The notes under the pieces were generated by a model, which was not told where the DNA came from, made no database searches, and saw only the letters and a list, made by a program, of their open reading frames with translations. From Frigoribacterium faeni (GTDB lineage: Bacteria; Actinomycetota; Actinomycetes; Actinomycetales; Microbacteriaceae), in assembly GCF_007988805.1 (NCBI RefSeq), contig NZ_BJUV01000004.1:62001-126000 (forward strand): 64,000 nt of DNA, written 5' to 3'. Position numbers and translations under genes: made by a program. Below, piece by piece: positions 14,486 to 23,200 of the stretch. Positions within the stretch are counted from its first letter, which is position 1, and each line of letters begins with the position of its first letter.

Positions 14486-16134
14486 TGCCCTGGCGACCGC
14501 TCGACGGCGAGACGTTCCCCACGCTCGGCTACCACGTCGCCGACCAGATGGCCGAGTACCTGGAATACGTCGTCTCGCGCGAACAACTCGAGTTCCTGGT
14601 GCGTCTGTACGAGATCGACCCGGCGACCGACCGTCGTGTGAAGGCCCGCGCCGTGATCCAGCGCCCCCGAGGGTGGGGCAAGTCCCCGCTCCTCGCGTCG
14701 ATCGGGATCAGCGAAGCACTGTTCGAGGTCGTCCCCGACGGCTGGGATTCCGATGGGCAGCCCGTCGCGCGCCCCTGGGCCGACTTCAAGAGCATCATCA
14801 ACGTCCCGATCACCGCGACCTCCGACGACCAGGTGCAGAACACGTGGGCCCCGATGCTCGAGATGGCGCGCACAGACGCGCTCGTCAACGAGTTCGACGT
14901 CGACCCGATGGACACTTTCATTGGGATCCCCGGCGGCAAGATCGAGCCCCGCACGTCGTCGGGACGCTCGATCAAGGGCCTCCCGGGCCAGGTCGCGGCG
15001 ATCATGGACCAGACCGAGGAGTGGGTCCGCGGCAACGGCGGCATCCGCCTCGCCCAGAACATCCGCGACAACTCGACGAAGGCGTCCGGCGTCGTGATCG
15101 AGTCGCCGAACGCGTTCACCCCGGGTGAGAACTCGGTCGCTGAGGCATCGGCGCGGGACTGGGACCTGATCAAGTCGAAGAAGTACGTCGACCTCAGCAA
15201 GGCGCGGCAGATCCACTACGACCACCGCGAAGCGCCCGCCGACATCGATCCGACGGACTCCGCGTCGCTCGAGTACGGCTTGCGGTACGCGTACGGTGAC
15301 AGCTCGGATCACCCCGACGGCTGCGTCATCCACGAGCCACCGTGCGAGCCCGGTTGGGCCCCGATCGAGCGGCAGATGCTGGCGTTCCTCGACACGTCCA
15401 ACGATCCCCAGTCGCTCCGCGCGAACTTCCTCAACCAGATCACCCACGCGACGAACTCGTTCGTCTCGCAGCCCGAACTTCGCGCGATTCAGAACCTCGA
15501 CAAGGTCATCACGAAGACCGAACCGGTCACGCTCGGCTTCGACGGCTCCGAAGGGCGCAAGCCCGGCCGCGGCACCGCCGACTCGACGGTCCTGGTCGGC
15601 TACTCCGTCACCCAGAAGCACCTCTTCAAGATCGGCATTTGGGAACAGCCCGACGGGCCCAAGGGCGAGGGCTGGCGACCGCCTGTCCTCGATGTCGAGG
15701 CGGTCGTCCGGCAGGCGTTCAAGGACTACAACGTTGTCGGGTTCTACGCGGACCCGTCCGCGGGCTGGGCGGGCCACGTGAAGACGTGGGAGGCCGAGTA
15801 CGGGAAGCGACTCAAGGTCCGGATGTCCCGCGACGAACCGATCCGGTGGCGGCAGAAGGACCTAGCCCGCACGACGGGCACCTTCGACCAGCTCGAGTCG
15901 GCCATCAGCGCCGGAGACATCTCCTACGACGGCTCGCCTGAGCTCACCTCCCACTTCCTCAACGCGCGTCGCGACCCGCGCCGGTCCGGCTACGTGCTGA
16001 AGAAGCCAGACGAGGACCAGGACGGCTCGAAGATCGACGCGACCTGGGGCGCGATGTTCGCCTACGCGGCCGGCATCGACGCCCTCGGCGCGAAGCTCAC
16101 AAAGAAGAAGACGGGCGCGCGGCGCATCTACTGA
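14485..16134 (+). CDS. terL: Terminase large subunit
   Basis: A 549-residue packaging motor. The ATPase has a deviant Walker A PRGWGKSP (61-68), typical of phage terminases, and a Walker B AIMDQTEE (172-179). The C-terminal RNase H-like nuclease starts near LGFDGSEG and includes FYADPSAGW, both carrying likely metal-binding Asp residues. Start overlaps the small-subunit stop. It cuts concatemers and drives DNA into the portal. Length is normal for the family. Confidence 0.93.
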   Translation: MPWRPLDGETFPTLGYHVADQMAEYLEYVVSREQLEFLVRLYEIDPATDRRVKARAVIQRPRGWGKSPLLASIGISEALFEVVPDGWDSDGQPVARPWADFKSIINVPITATSDDQVQNTWAPMLEMARTDALVNEFDVDPMDTFIGIPGGKIEPRTSSGRSIKGLPGQVAAIMDQTEEWVRGNGGIRLAQNIRDNSTKASGVVIESPNAFTPGENSVAEASARDWDLIKSKKYVDLSKARQIHYDHREAPADIDPTDSASLEYGLRYAYGDSSDHPDGCVIHEPPCEPGWAPIERQMLAFLDTSNDPQSLRANFLNQITHATNSFVSQPELRAIQNLDKVITKTEPVTLGFDGSEGRKPGRGTADSTVLVGYSVTQKHLFKIGIWEQPDGPKGEGWRPPVLDVEAVVRQAFKDYNVVGFYADPSAGWAGHVKTWEAEYGKRLKVRMSRDEPIRWRQKDLARTTGTFDQLESAISAGDISYDGSPELTSHFLNARRDPRRSGYVLKKPDEDQDGSKIDATWGAMFAYAAGIDALGAKLTKKKTGARRIY

Positions 16135-16145
16135 GAAGGGGTCTT

Positions 16146-17486
16146 GTGGCTACCACACCTGCCGAATGGCTCCCGATACTGGCGGCACGTCTCGACGCCC
16201 GCCAGGCACGCATCGCGAAGAACCGGTCGTACTCAAACGGTCACGCACCGCTGCCCGAGATGGGTGCGAACACGAAGGCCACGTGGAAGGCGTTCCAGAA
16301 GAAGGCACGCACCAACTACGGCGGTCTGGCGTGTGAGTCGCTGGGTGGCCGCATGGTCCCTAACGGTGTCCGTGTGGGTACGTCGATGACGAGCCCGGGC
16401 GTTCTCGCTGCACGGCGTGTGTGGCGGGACAACCGCCTCGACGTGGTGTTCGGCGATGCGATCTCGAACATGCTGACCACGAGTGTCGGGTACCTGGTGA
16501 CAGGTGTTCTCAACGGTGACCCGGTGATCACGTCGGAGATGCCTGAGCAGGTCATCACCGCACCGGATCCGACGCAGCCGTGGCGTGCTCGGGCGGCGCT
16601 CAAGGCGTGGCGTGACCAGGATGCTGGCAAGGACTACGCACTCGTGTGGCTGCCGGGCCAACGACAGTTGTTCGTGCGTGACTCGAAGACCATCAGTGGC
16701 ACCCTCATCGGCCTCGTTGCCGGCGACTGGGAGCCCCTGGGTACGGTCGAGACGTACGCGGGCGGTGTCCCGGTGTACGTCCTCGAGAACAAAGACGGTG
16801 TGGCTGAGTTCGAGCCACACATCGACGTCATCGACCGCATCAACCTCGGCAAGCTGCAGCGTCTCGTCGTGACCGCGATGCAGGCGTTCAAGCAGCGCGC
16901 CATGAAGGGTGGCCTGCCCGAGCAGGACGAAGACGGCAACGACATCAACTGGGCGAAGGTCTTCGAGCCCGCTCCGGGTGCGCTGTGGGACCTGCCTGAG
17001 GGCATCGACGTGTGGGAGTCGGAACAGACCGACATCCGCCCGCTGCTCGAGGGCGAGAAGGCCGATGCGCGCGACTTCGCAGGTGCGATTCGCACGCCGA
17101 TCTCGGTGTTCATCCCGTCTGGTGAGAACCAGTCGGTTGAGGGTGCCGCGAACGCGAAGGAAGGCGAGATCCAGAAGGCGAAGAACCGTATCGCCCGGGT
17201 GACTGCCCCCATGTCGGCCGCGCTACTCGAGGCGCTCCGGATTCTGGGCATCGACGACGGTGAGACCGTCGAGGTGCTGTGGATGCCGCCCGAGCACGTC
17301 TCCTTCACGGAGAAGACGCAGGCGGCAAAGCAGGCCAAGGATGCAGGCATGTCGGCTCGGTGGATCAAGCAGAACATCATGGGCACGTCGCCGGACGAGA
17401 TCGCTCAGGACGAGACGGATGCTGCGACCGACCAGCTGTTGGCGGCGACGCTGATAGGGGCTGGTAGTGGCAACGGCAACGCTTGA
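16146..17486 (+). CDS. Portal protein (SPP1 gp6-like)
   Basis: A 446-residue portal that forms the dodecameric vertex through which DNA passes. Features include the conserved block WRDNRLDVVFGDAISNM near residue 92, a central stem region, the segment RTPISVFIPSGENQSVEGA and the helix KNRIARVTAPMSAALLEAL. GTG start after GAAGGGG. It directly follows terL and overlaps the MuF gene by 20 nt, the canonical head-gene order. Confidence 0.92.
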   Translation: MATTPAEWLPILAARLDARQARIAKNRSYSNGHAPLPEMGANTKATWKAFQKKARTNYGGLACESLGGRMVPNGVRVGTSMTSPGVLAARRVWRDNRLDVVFGDAISNMLTTSVGYLVTGVLNGDPVITSEMPEQVITAPDPTQPWRARAALKAWRDQDAGKDYALVWLPGQRQLFVRDSKTISGTLIGLVAGDWEPLGTVETYAGGVPVYVLENKDGVAEFEPHIDVIDRINLGKLQRLVVTAMQAFKQRAMKGGLPEQDEDGNDINWAKVFEPAPGALWDLPEGIDVWESEQTDIRPLLEGEKADARDFAGAIRTPISVFIPSGENQSVEGAANAKEGEIQKAKNRIARVTAPMSAALLEALRILGIDDGETVEVLWMPPEHVSFTEKTQAAKQAKDAGMSARWIKQNIMGTSPDEIAQDETDAATDQLLAATLIGAGSGNGNA

Positions 17487-18312
17487 GCAGCTGACGGCAG
17501 CACACCAGCAGACCACGGCGCAGATCCGTGACCGGACTCTTGCCTTGACGGCTGCACGGTGGGATGCGTCGCCGGCGTACCGAGATGCAGACATCGACCG
17601 GCTGATCGCACAGATCATGCCTCAGGTGCAGGCGGGCCAGATCGCTACGGCGACGCTGACGAACGCGTATATCGGTCAGGCTGCAGCGCTCACGGGGACA
17701 CCGTGGGGCGCGACGGTCGACCGTGACGCAATCCTCGGCTACCGGGGTGTCGACTCGCGTGACGTGTACCGGCGAAGCGCGGTGACGCTGTACACCGCAC
17801 TGTCGAACGGGTCGGCGTTCGATGCCGCCGTGGCGTACGGGCTTGACCGGATGGTCAGCATCGTGTCAACCGAGCTGCAGCAGGCGAAGAACAGGCAGGC
17901 TCAACGGTCGCTCGAGGATTCAGGCTTCTACGGCTACCGACGGGTCATCACCGGCCTCGAGAACTGCGCCCTGTGCGTGATTGCCTCTACGCAGCGGTAC
18001 CACAAGTCGGAACTCATGCCAATCCATCCTGGCTGCGACTGTGGTGTCCAACCGATCCGTGGACCTAAGGACCCCGGGCAGGTCATCGACCCCGACCTGC
18101 TCGAGCGCACACACGCGCTGATCGACCGGAAACTCGGCGGCACTGACCGTGGCGCACGAGACCTCGTCCTCGACAAGACGTCATCGGCCGGCAAACCGAT
18201 CAGTGACTTCACGGACCTCATCGTGGTGAACAACCACGGCGAGCTCGGACCGACCCTCGCCTGGCGGTCCGACAAGTTCACCAGCGCCCCGGACATCGCA
18301 GCGCTCAATTAG
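17467..18312 (+). CDS. MuF-like minor head protein
   Basis: A 281-residue capsid-associated protein starting at GTG 17467 inside the end of the portal gene. N-terminal helical region (about 1-110), then a MuF-like fold with ENCALCVIASTQRYHKSELM (about 160-180), a PIHPGCDCGVQPI motif and downstream helices. Such proteins are packaged in the head and help infection or head assembly. No C-terminal toxin domain is fused. Position after portal supports the assignment. Confidence 0.83.
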   Translation: MATATLEQLTAAHQQTTAQIRDRTLALTAARWDASPAYRDADIDRLIAQIMPQVQAGQIATATLTNAYIGQAAALTGTPWGATVDRDAILGYRGVDSRDVYRRSAVTLYTALSNGSAFDAAVAYGLDRMVSIVSTELQQAKNRQAQRSLEDSGFYGYRRVITGLENCALCVIASTQRYHKSELMPIHPGCDCGVQPIRGPKDPGQVIDPDLLERTHALIDRKLGGTDRGARDLVLDKTSSAGKPISDFTDLIVVNNHGELGPTLAWRSDKFTSAPDIAALN

Positions 18313-18375
18313 CTTCCCCGCATCCGTGGGGATTGACCGAAACGGTCAACTATCAACCCGAAACGGGAGATAACG

Positions 18376-18870
18376 ATGCCAGACGACGACACGCAGCAGC
18401 AGCAAGCCGCTGAGAGCGCAACGCTAGAAGAGCAGCTGAAGGCGGCACTCGCCGAGGTCGAGAAGTGGAAGGGCCTGTCTCGTAAGAACGAGGCACGGGC
18501 CGAGTCGAACGCCGACAAGGCCAAGAAGTTCGACGAACACGAAGAGGCCAATAAGTCCGAGATCGAGAAGATCACGGCACGTGCTGAGGCAGCCGAGAAG
18601 GCCATCGCGGAACGCGAGACCAAGGAAGCCGCCGCCAAGCTCCGCGAGGAGATCGCCACTGAGAAGGGCTTCGCCGATCGCAAGATCAAGGCGTCCGCAC
18701 TCCGTGGCTCCACTCGCGAAGAGCTCGAAGCACACGCCGACGAACTGCTCGAGCTGGTCCCCGCACCGCCCGCTGCACCCTCTGCTGAGGGTCAGGGCCA
18801 GGTCGGTGCGGCCATCAAGGACGGCGAGATGTCGGCAGACGACATCGTCGCGGCGGCAACCACGCCGTAA
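18376..18870 (+). CDS. Scaffolding protein
   Basis: A 164-residue highly charged, helical protein: acidic Gln-rich N-terminus (DDDTQQQQ), long coiled-coil (about 15-95) and a C-terminal basic/hydrophobic segment. It sits between the MuF and capsid genes, the standard place for the scaffold that directs procapsid assembly. Composition and position are the evidence; there is no protease gene nearby, so it is probably released intact. Confidence 0.85.
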   Translation: MPDDDTQQQQAAESATLEEQLKAALAEVEKWKGLSRKNEARAESNADKAKKFDEHEEANKSEIEKITARAEAAEKAIAERETKEAAAKLREEIATEKGFADRKIKASALRGSTREELEAHADELLELVPAPPAAPSAEGQGQVGAAIKDGEMSADDIVAAATTP

Positions 18871-18928
18871 TCCCCGCTGGCGTTCGCCACGAACCCAAGC
18901 GGCCACAACACACCACTAAGGAGGAATC

Positions 18929-19906
18929 GTGGCGGACAACATCTTCACGAAGGGCACGAAGTTCGCGCAGACCGCGCTGGCTCTGCTCCGCAAGACCATC
19001 AAGGCCCCCGGCCTGTTCACCACCCGGTACAGCGTCGCGGACTTCCGCGGTGCCGAGGGCGACACCATCGGTGTCAAGCGCCCCGCCGTCCTCGTCGCTC
19101 GCGAGAAGGAGTGGCGCGGCGACGACGCGATCGTCATCGACAAGCTCGTCAACACCAAGATCCAGATCGCCCTGAACCGGCACATCTACAGTGCCGTGGC
19201 GCTCTCGCCCGAGGAAGAGACCCTCGACGAGGTCAACTACGTGCGGGACGTGCAGGCACCGCAGGTCGACGCGGTCGGCAACGCGATCGCAGCGGTCACG
19301 GTCTCGGCGCTCACGAGTGCGAGCTTCGTCAACACGGTGAAGTTCAACCCAAACAGTGCCGACCCCTTCGAGTCCGACCCCCGCAAGGTCGCGATCCGCG
19401 CCCGCAAGCTCTTCCAGAAGGCGCACGTGCCGACCACCGGGCGGTACTGGATCGTCGGTGCGGACATCTCCGAGGCCATCGCCTCGAACGACAAACTGCT
19501 CGACGTCGACACGTCCGGGCTGCCGGAGGCGCTGCGCGACGGAGTCGTGGGTCGCCTCGGCGGCTTCATCATCGTGGAGCTCGACGAGCTCGACCCGACC
19601 GCGTCGTACTTCATCCACGAGTCGGCGATCGCATGGGTGGTCGTCGCCCCGGTGGTCCCGAACGGTGTCGCCAAGGGTGGTGGTGTCGCGGCCGGCAACG
19701 GTCTCGCCGTCACGCAGCTGTGGGACTACGACAGCGACCACCTCCGGGACCGCTCGATCGTCCACGCCTTCACTGGCGCGGCACCGGTCACTGACCCGAA
19801 GGTCAACGCGGATGGCTCACTCGTCCTCGACGGCGACAACCAGCCGACGCTGCAGTTCGTCCGCGCCATCAAGGTCACCTACAGCACCACCGCGCCCACC
19901 GCGTAA
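18929..19906 (+). CDS. Major capsid protein (P22 coat-like)
   Basis: A 325-residue coat protein. It opens MADNIFTKGTKFAQTALALL and contains GDTIGVKRPAVLVAREKEWR, a pattern of P22 coat/protein 5-type actinophage capsids with the HK97 fold. The lack of a prohead protease gene fits this group. Start GTG 18929 has AAGGAGG at 18918-18924. It is flanked by scaffold and connector genes. Confidence 0.9.
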   Translation: MADNIFTKGTKFAQTALALLRKTIKAPGLFTTRYSVADFRGAEGDTIGVKRPAVLVAREKEWRGDDAIVIDKLVNTKIQIALNRHIYSAVALSPEEETLDEVNYVRDVQAPQVDAVGNAIAAVTVSALTSASFVNTVKFNPNSADPFESDPRKVAIRARKLFQKAHVPTTGRYWIVGADISEAIASNDKLLDVDTSGLPEALRDGVVGRLGGFIIVELDELDPTASYFIHESAIAWVVVAPVVPNGVAKGGGVAAGNGLAVTQLWDYDSDHLRDRSIVHAFTGAAPVTDPKVNADGSLVLDGDNQPTLQFVRAIKVTYSTTAPTA

Positions 19907-19921
19907 GGAAGGAGCGAGGTC

Positions 19922-20497
19922 ATGGCCGAAGCACTAGCAACGACCGACGATGTCTCGGCGGCTCTCGGCCGTGACCTCACCGCCTCCGAGGTAGCTTCCG
20001 TTGAGGAGCACCTTGACAAGACCTCTGAGCTGTTCCGCCTCGAGGCCCGTCAGCAGTTCACTGCTGGCGAGTCCAGGAACCGTCTCAGGGTCACGGACGG
20101 TGCCGTCACCTTGCCCCAGAAGCCCGTTGCCGAGGTCATCTCGGTGACGGGTGACTGGGCGCAGGCTCAGCCCGTCCCCCATGAACTCTTCGGCCAGCGA
20201 CTCAACATCGCTGGCCTCACCACGGGCGATTACATCCGTGTCCACTACAGCCACGGCGGCCCCGTCCCGGACCTGGCCCGCCTCACGGTTGCCGGCATCG
20301 TTGCGCAGCTGCTTGAGGCCGACCCGCGCGCCAAGGCCGGTGTCACGCAGCGTGGCGAGACCCGCGGCCCGTTCAGCGTCCAGGAGACTTACGCAGCTTG
20401 GGCACAGGGTTCAGCCCCGCGCCTGGCACCGGATGACGTCAAAGTCGCCCGGTCGTTCCGGGTCCGCTCGTACGGCTCGATCATCCAGGGGTACTGA
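19922..20497 (+). CDS. Head-tail connector (adaptor) protein
   Basis: A 191-residue protein with an N-terminal helical bundle (DDVSAALGRDLTASEVASVE, then LDKTSELFRLEARQQF) typical of gp6-like adaptors that bind beneath the portal, followed by a beta-rich region (about 55-110). Preceded by AAGGAAGGAGC. Start codon of the next gene overlaps its stop. Function is inferred from fold pattern and gene order. Confidence 0.82.
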   Translation: MAEALATTDDVSAALGRDLTASEVASVEEHLDKTSELFRLEARQQFTAGESRNRLRVTDGAVTLPQKPVAEVISVTGDWAQAQPVPHELFGQRLNIAGLTTGDYIRVHYSHGGPVPDLARLTVAGIVAQLLEADPRAKAGVTQRGETRGPFSVQETYAAWAQGSAPRLAPDDVKVARSFRVRSYGSIIQGY

Positions 20498-20835
20498 TGG
20501 CTGGCGAGACCGTCACGTGGCACCACCGGGTAGCGACTGCCGAGCTCGACAGGTACGGCAAGCCTGTCTTCGAGCTCATCGACGACCCGATCAATTCGGT
20601 TCTCGTCGCACCGAACCTAGGCGACGAGGTCACCGGCACGGACGCCGACACCTCGAGCACGCGCATCACGCTCTACTTCAACGAGCAGGTGGGCATCGGC
20701 GCTGACGACCAGTTCACGGTTCGCGGCACCCGCTACGAGGTGAACGGCGGCGAGGCGGACTGGTCGTCGGGCTTCTCGAACTGGGATCCCGGTTCCGTCG
20801 TGCAGCTCTCCCGGACGGAGTACGTCGATGGCTAA
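20497..20835 (+). CDS. Head closure (stopper) protein
   Basis: A 112-residue beta-rich protein (MAGETVTWHHRVATAELDRYG) with the length and position of head-closure proteins that seal the portal after packaging. The motif DQFTVRGTRYEVNGGEADW is common in this group. Overlaps both neighbours by a few bases. Confidence 0.77.
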   Translation: MAGETVTWHHRVATAELDRYGKPVFELIDDPINSVLVAPNLGDEVTGTDADTSSTRITLYFNEQVGIGADDQFTVRGTRYEVNGGEADWSSGFSNWDPGSVVQLSRTEYVDG

Positions 20836-21097
20836 GTCTCGTGTGGTTCTGAACCGGCGCGGGTTCGGTGAGCAGGTCATGGCGTCACCTGGCATGGAAG
20901 CCGAGCTCACTCGTCACGCCTCCCAGATCGCAGCGCAGGTCCCTGGCGCATCGGTGCGTGCGATCCGGACGACAGCGGCCGGCGGTGGATCCCGTGTTCG
21001 CGTCCGTGTCGAGGCGGAGAACAGCTTCGAGCATCAGACCCGTGCAGCCCTCGTCGCTGCGATGCGCGCCGTCATGGGTAGCGCCACTCCCCGTTAG
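20828..21097 (+). CDS. Minor head-tail protein, small basic
   Basis: An 89-residue basic protein (MAKSRVVLNRRGFGEQVMAS), overlapping the upstream gene by 8 nt. Pattern of helix (GMEAELTRHASQIAAQV) then beta strands (SRVRVRVEAEN) resembles short HK97 gp10-like tail-completion proteins. Role in head-tail joining is inferred from position. Confidence 0.72.
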   Translation: MAKSRVVLNRRGFGEQVMASPGMEAELTRHASQIAAQVPGASVRAIRTTAAGGGSRVRVRVEAENSFEHQTRAALVAAMRAVMGSATPR

Positions 21098-21104
21098 GAG
21101 CCCC

Positions 21105-21518
21105 GTGGACGGCATCATCTACATTGACGTGCTCGCTGCCCTCATCCGCCGCGTCACCTTCATGTTGAGCGAGAGAGACGAACCGTTCGCATCCGACGTC
21201 GAGGTCTCGAACCGCAAGTCATCCGAACTCAGTCGAGCGGTCGTCCTGACGGTCGCACCTGGCGGCGGCACAGCGGACACGCTGCGGACCAGCTACGTCA
21301 CTGTCGACGTCATCTGCCGTGACGAGTTCGAAGCGGTCGACCTGATCAACCTGGTCCTGGCCCTGGCTACCAGCCGAGGGAACGGCGGGATGGTCGACGG
21401 GAAGCCATTCACACGCGCTGCCGTCAACGGAGGTCCGAACGAGGATTACGCGGCGGATGGCTGGTTTAAGCAGACCGCTCAGCTCGAGGTTGGGCATCGC
21501 GGCCGCAACCTCGTCTGA
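21105..21518 (+). CDS. Tail terminator/completion protein
   Basis: A 137-residue protein from GTG 21105, with TAGGAG just upstream. An N-terminal helix (YIDVLAALIRRVTFML) is followed by alternating strands and helices (SYVTVDVICRDEFEAVDLIN). Size and location between the connector genes and the major tail protein fit the tail terminator that caps the tube. A strong terminator follows the gene. Confidence 0.75.
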   Translation: MDGIIYIDVLAALIRRVTFMLSERDEPFASDVEVSNRKSSELSRAVVLTVAPGGGTADTLRTSYVTVDVICRDEFEAVDLINLVLALATSRGNGGMVDGKPFTRAAVNGGPNEDYAADGWFKQTAQLEVGHRGRNLV

Positions 21519-21533
21519 CCCACCACTCACTTC

Positions 21534-21558
21534 GGCCCTGCCGTCTGGCGGGGCCTTT
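21534..21558 (+). terminator. Rho-independent terminator between head and tail genes
   Basis: GGCCCTGCC (21534-21542), loop GTCT and GGCGGGGCC (21547-21555) form a 9-bp stem with one G-T pair, followed by TTT. It may separate or attenuate transcription ahead of the major tail gene. Confidence 0.7.
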
Positions 21559-21646
21559 CGCATGCCCGGAACACCGGGACTCTTCCCACCGAGCCGGGAA
21601 CGCAAGGGGCACATGCCCGCCACTCAACTACTGGAAGGGGGGCCTC

Positions 21647-22204
21647 GTGGCCCTGAACTCAGAGAACGTCCGCGTCGCGGTCACGGGGGCGTGGTACGTC
21701 GGCCCCACGACGGCGACCGCACCCACCAGCGCGACCAGTCAGCTGCCCGTCACCATGGCCGACCTCGGCTACCTGTCCGAGGACGGTCTGACCGAGACTC
21801 GCGACCGGTCCACGAACCAGATCCGTGCATGGCAGAACTCGGCCCTCGTCCGTGAGAACGTGACCGAGTCGTCGATCCAATACACCGGCACCCTCATCGA
21901 GACGAAGAAGGAGACGGTCGAGGCGTACTACGGCACCGCGGTCGCCGCCGACGGGTCGATCAAGATCGATCCCGGCAAGACCGGTGGCCGCAAGTCCTAC
22001 GTCGTCGACGTCATCGACGGGGACGACCTCATCCGCATCTGGGTCCCGTCGGGTGAAGTCACCGAAGTCGGAGACCAGGTCTACGCGAACGGCGAGCCGA
22101 TTGGCTACGAGATCACGGTCACTGGCTACTCGGTCACCATCGCCGGCGAGACCTACTCCGCCGTCAAGTGGTACTCCGCCCTCGACACCACCGACGGGGA
22201 GTGA
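21647..22204 (+). CDS. Major tail protein
   Basis: A 185-residue tube protein (MALNSENVRVAVTGAWYVGP), GTG start after GGAAGGGGGG. The pattern of a Thr/Ala-rich early loop, then GYLSEDGLTETRDRSTNQIR and later beta strands, is typical of actinophage tail tubes. It precedes the chaperone and tape-measure genes. The short length suits a non-contractile tail without an added Ig domain. Confidence 0.87.
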   Translation: MALNSENVRVAVTGAWYVGPTTATAPTSATSQLPVTMADLGYLSEDGLTETRDRSTNQIRAWQNSALVRENVTESSIQYTGTLIETKKETVEAYYGTAVAADGSIKIDPGKTGGRKSYVVDVIDGDDLIRIWVPSGEVTEVGDQVYANGEPIGYEITVTGYSVTIAGETYSAVKWYSALDTTDGE

Positions 22205-22206
22205 GC

Positions 22207-22434
22207 ATGTACACCCGCCACGTGCAGACGGACGAGATCCGCGAGGTCACCGCAGAACAGCGAGCGGCTCAGGACAAGAACTTCTGGGTCCCCGTCACCG
22301 GTGACAACGTCACGGCTACCGAGCCGACCGTCGAGCCCACCCCCGCCGGCGAGCAGTCCGACGAGGGCGCTCCGGCCGGCGAACCGGTGGCCGTGCCCAA
22401 GACCACTCGGAAAGCGTCCGCGCCCACCAAGTGA
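22207..22434 (+). CDS. Small tail-region protein
   Basis: A 75-residue protein (MYTRHVQTDEIREVTAEQRA) with a disordered, Glu/Pro/Thr-rich C-terminal half. It lies directly after the tail-tube gene, GAGTGAGC before the ATG. No family recognised. Could be a tail-tube-associated or assembly protein. Confidence 0.65.
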   Translation: MYTRHVQTDEIREVTAEQRAAQDKNFWVPVTGDNVTATEPTVEPTPAGEQSDEGAPAGEPVAVPKTTRKASAPTK

Positions 22435-22514
22435 ACCACCGGCATGCCGGGGCGCTCGGGTCCCGGCATGCCGCCACACCCACCGAGCATCTTCTACCGA
22501 GCCAGGAGAACACC

Positions 22515-22853
22515 ATGACCGACGTCGCACCCGCGAACGCACCTGTCCAGATCAAGCCGAAGTCCCGCCCGCCGCTCGTCGTCGAGTACGGGGGCCCCAC
22601 ATACACCCTGACGGGCCGCATCCCGTCGGAGATCATGACCATCCAGGCGCAGTCGAAGGCCCCGCGCAACCCCGCGAAGGACGCGCAGGACGCGTACAAG
22701 CGCGAGGTCGGCATCGCGGTCATCGACAAGTTCTACGACCTCGTCGTCCCCGACGACTTCAAGGCCGTGCTCGACATGGAAGACCTCGCGCCCGTCTTCG
22801 AAGCATGGTCGGGGCACGTCGGCCTGGGGGAATCGAAGGACTCCGGCAACTAG
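22515..22853 (+). CDS. Tail assembly chaperone, short product
   Basis: A 112-residue protein (MTDVAPANAPVQIKPKSRPP), the gpG-like product made when ribosomes do not shift. Contains PSEIMTIQAQSKAPRNPAKD and a helical middle. AGGAG precedes the ATG. Immediately upstream of its stop lies a GGGGGAA slip site. Confidence 0.85.
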   Translation: MTDVAPANAPVQIKPKSRPPLVVEYGGPTYTLTGRIPSEIMTIQAQSKAPRNPAKDAQDAYKREVGIAVIDKFYDLVVPDDFKAVLDMEDLAPVFEAWSGHVGLGESKDSGN

Positions 22854-23197
22854 CGGAGTCCTACCCCGACGAGCTCCTCTGGGAGCTCCACAAGCTCGGG
22901 ATCCGCGTTGAGGACATTGGTGAGGCGGTCGACCACGTACAGGTCGACCGCCTTCTGCGTGTAGCCACGCGGAACCCATCCTCGGTGCTTTACGCGGCCC
23001 GCGCCGGCTGGGACTACCCCGTCAGCCGCGAATGGATGGCCGTCGCCGACTTCATCGACGCCTTCTATTCCGCGAACAGCAAGCGGAAACCGAAGCCGTA
23101 CCCACGCCCCTGGAAAGACAACAACACGAGCCGCTTGGGCAAGACGTCCCTCTCCCCTGCCGAAGCGCGGGAGGTGTTGCGGAAGAACAGGGGATGA
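22515..23197 (+). CDS. Tail assembly chaperone, -1 frameshift product
   Basis: The gpGT-like fusion. After GGG at 22827-22829 a -1 shift reads GGA from 22829 and continues to 23197, giving about 227 residues. The downstream part has no start codon of its own near the junction and contains the chaperone-T pattern YPDELLWELHKLGIRVEDIG and a conserved ending NNTSRLGKTSLSPAEAREVL. Both products bind the tape measure before tube assembly. Confidence 0.8.
22826..22832 (+). other. -1 ribosomal frameshift slip site GGGGGAA
   Basis: The heptamer G-GGG-GAA is in the right phase for P-site slippage from GGG to GGG. The two chaperone frames are related by -1 and overlap here. Confidence 0.75.
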
Positions 23198-23200
23198 CGC

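Noticed and set aside
13903-15777. 624-residue minus-strand frame
   Set aside because: Antisense to terminase; Arg/Asp/Val-rich with no family.
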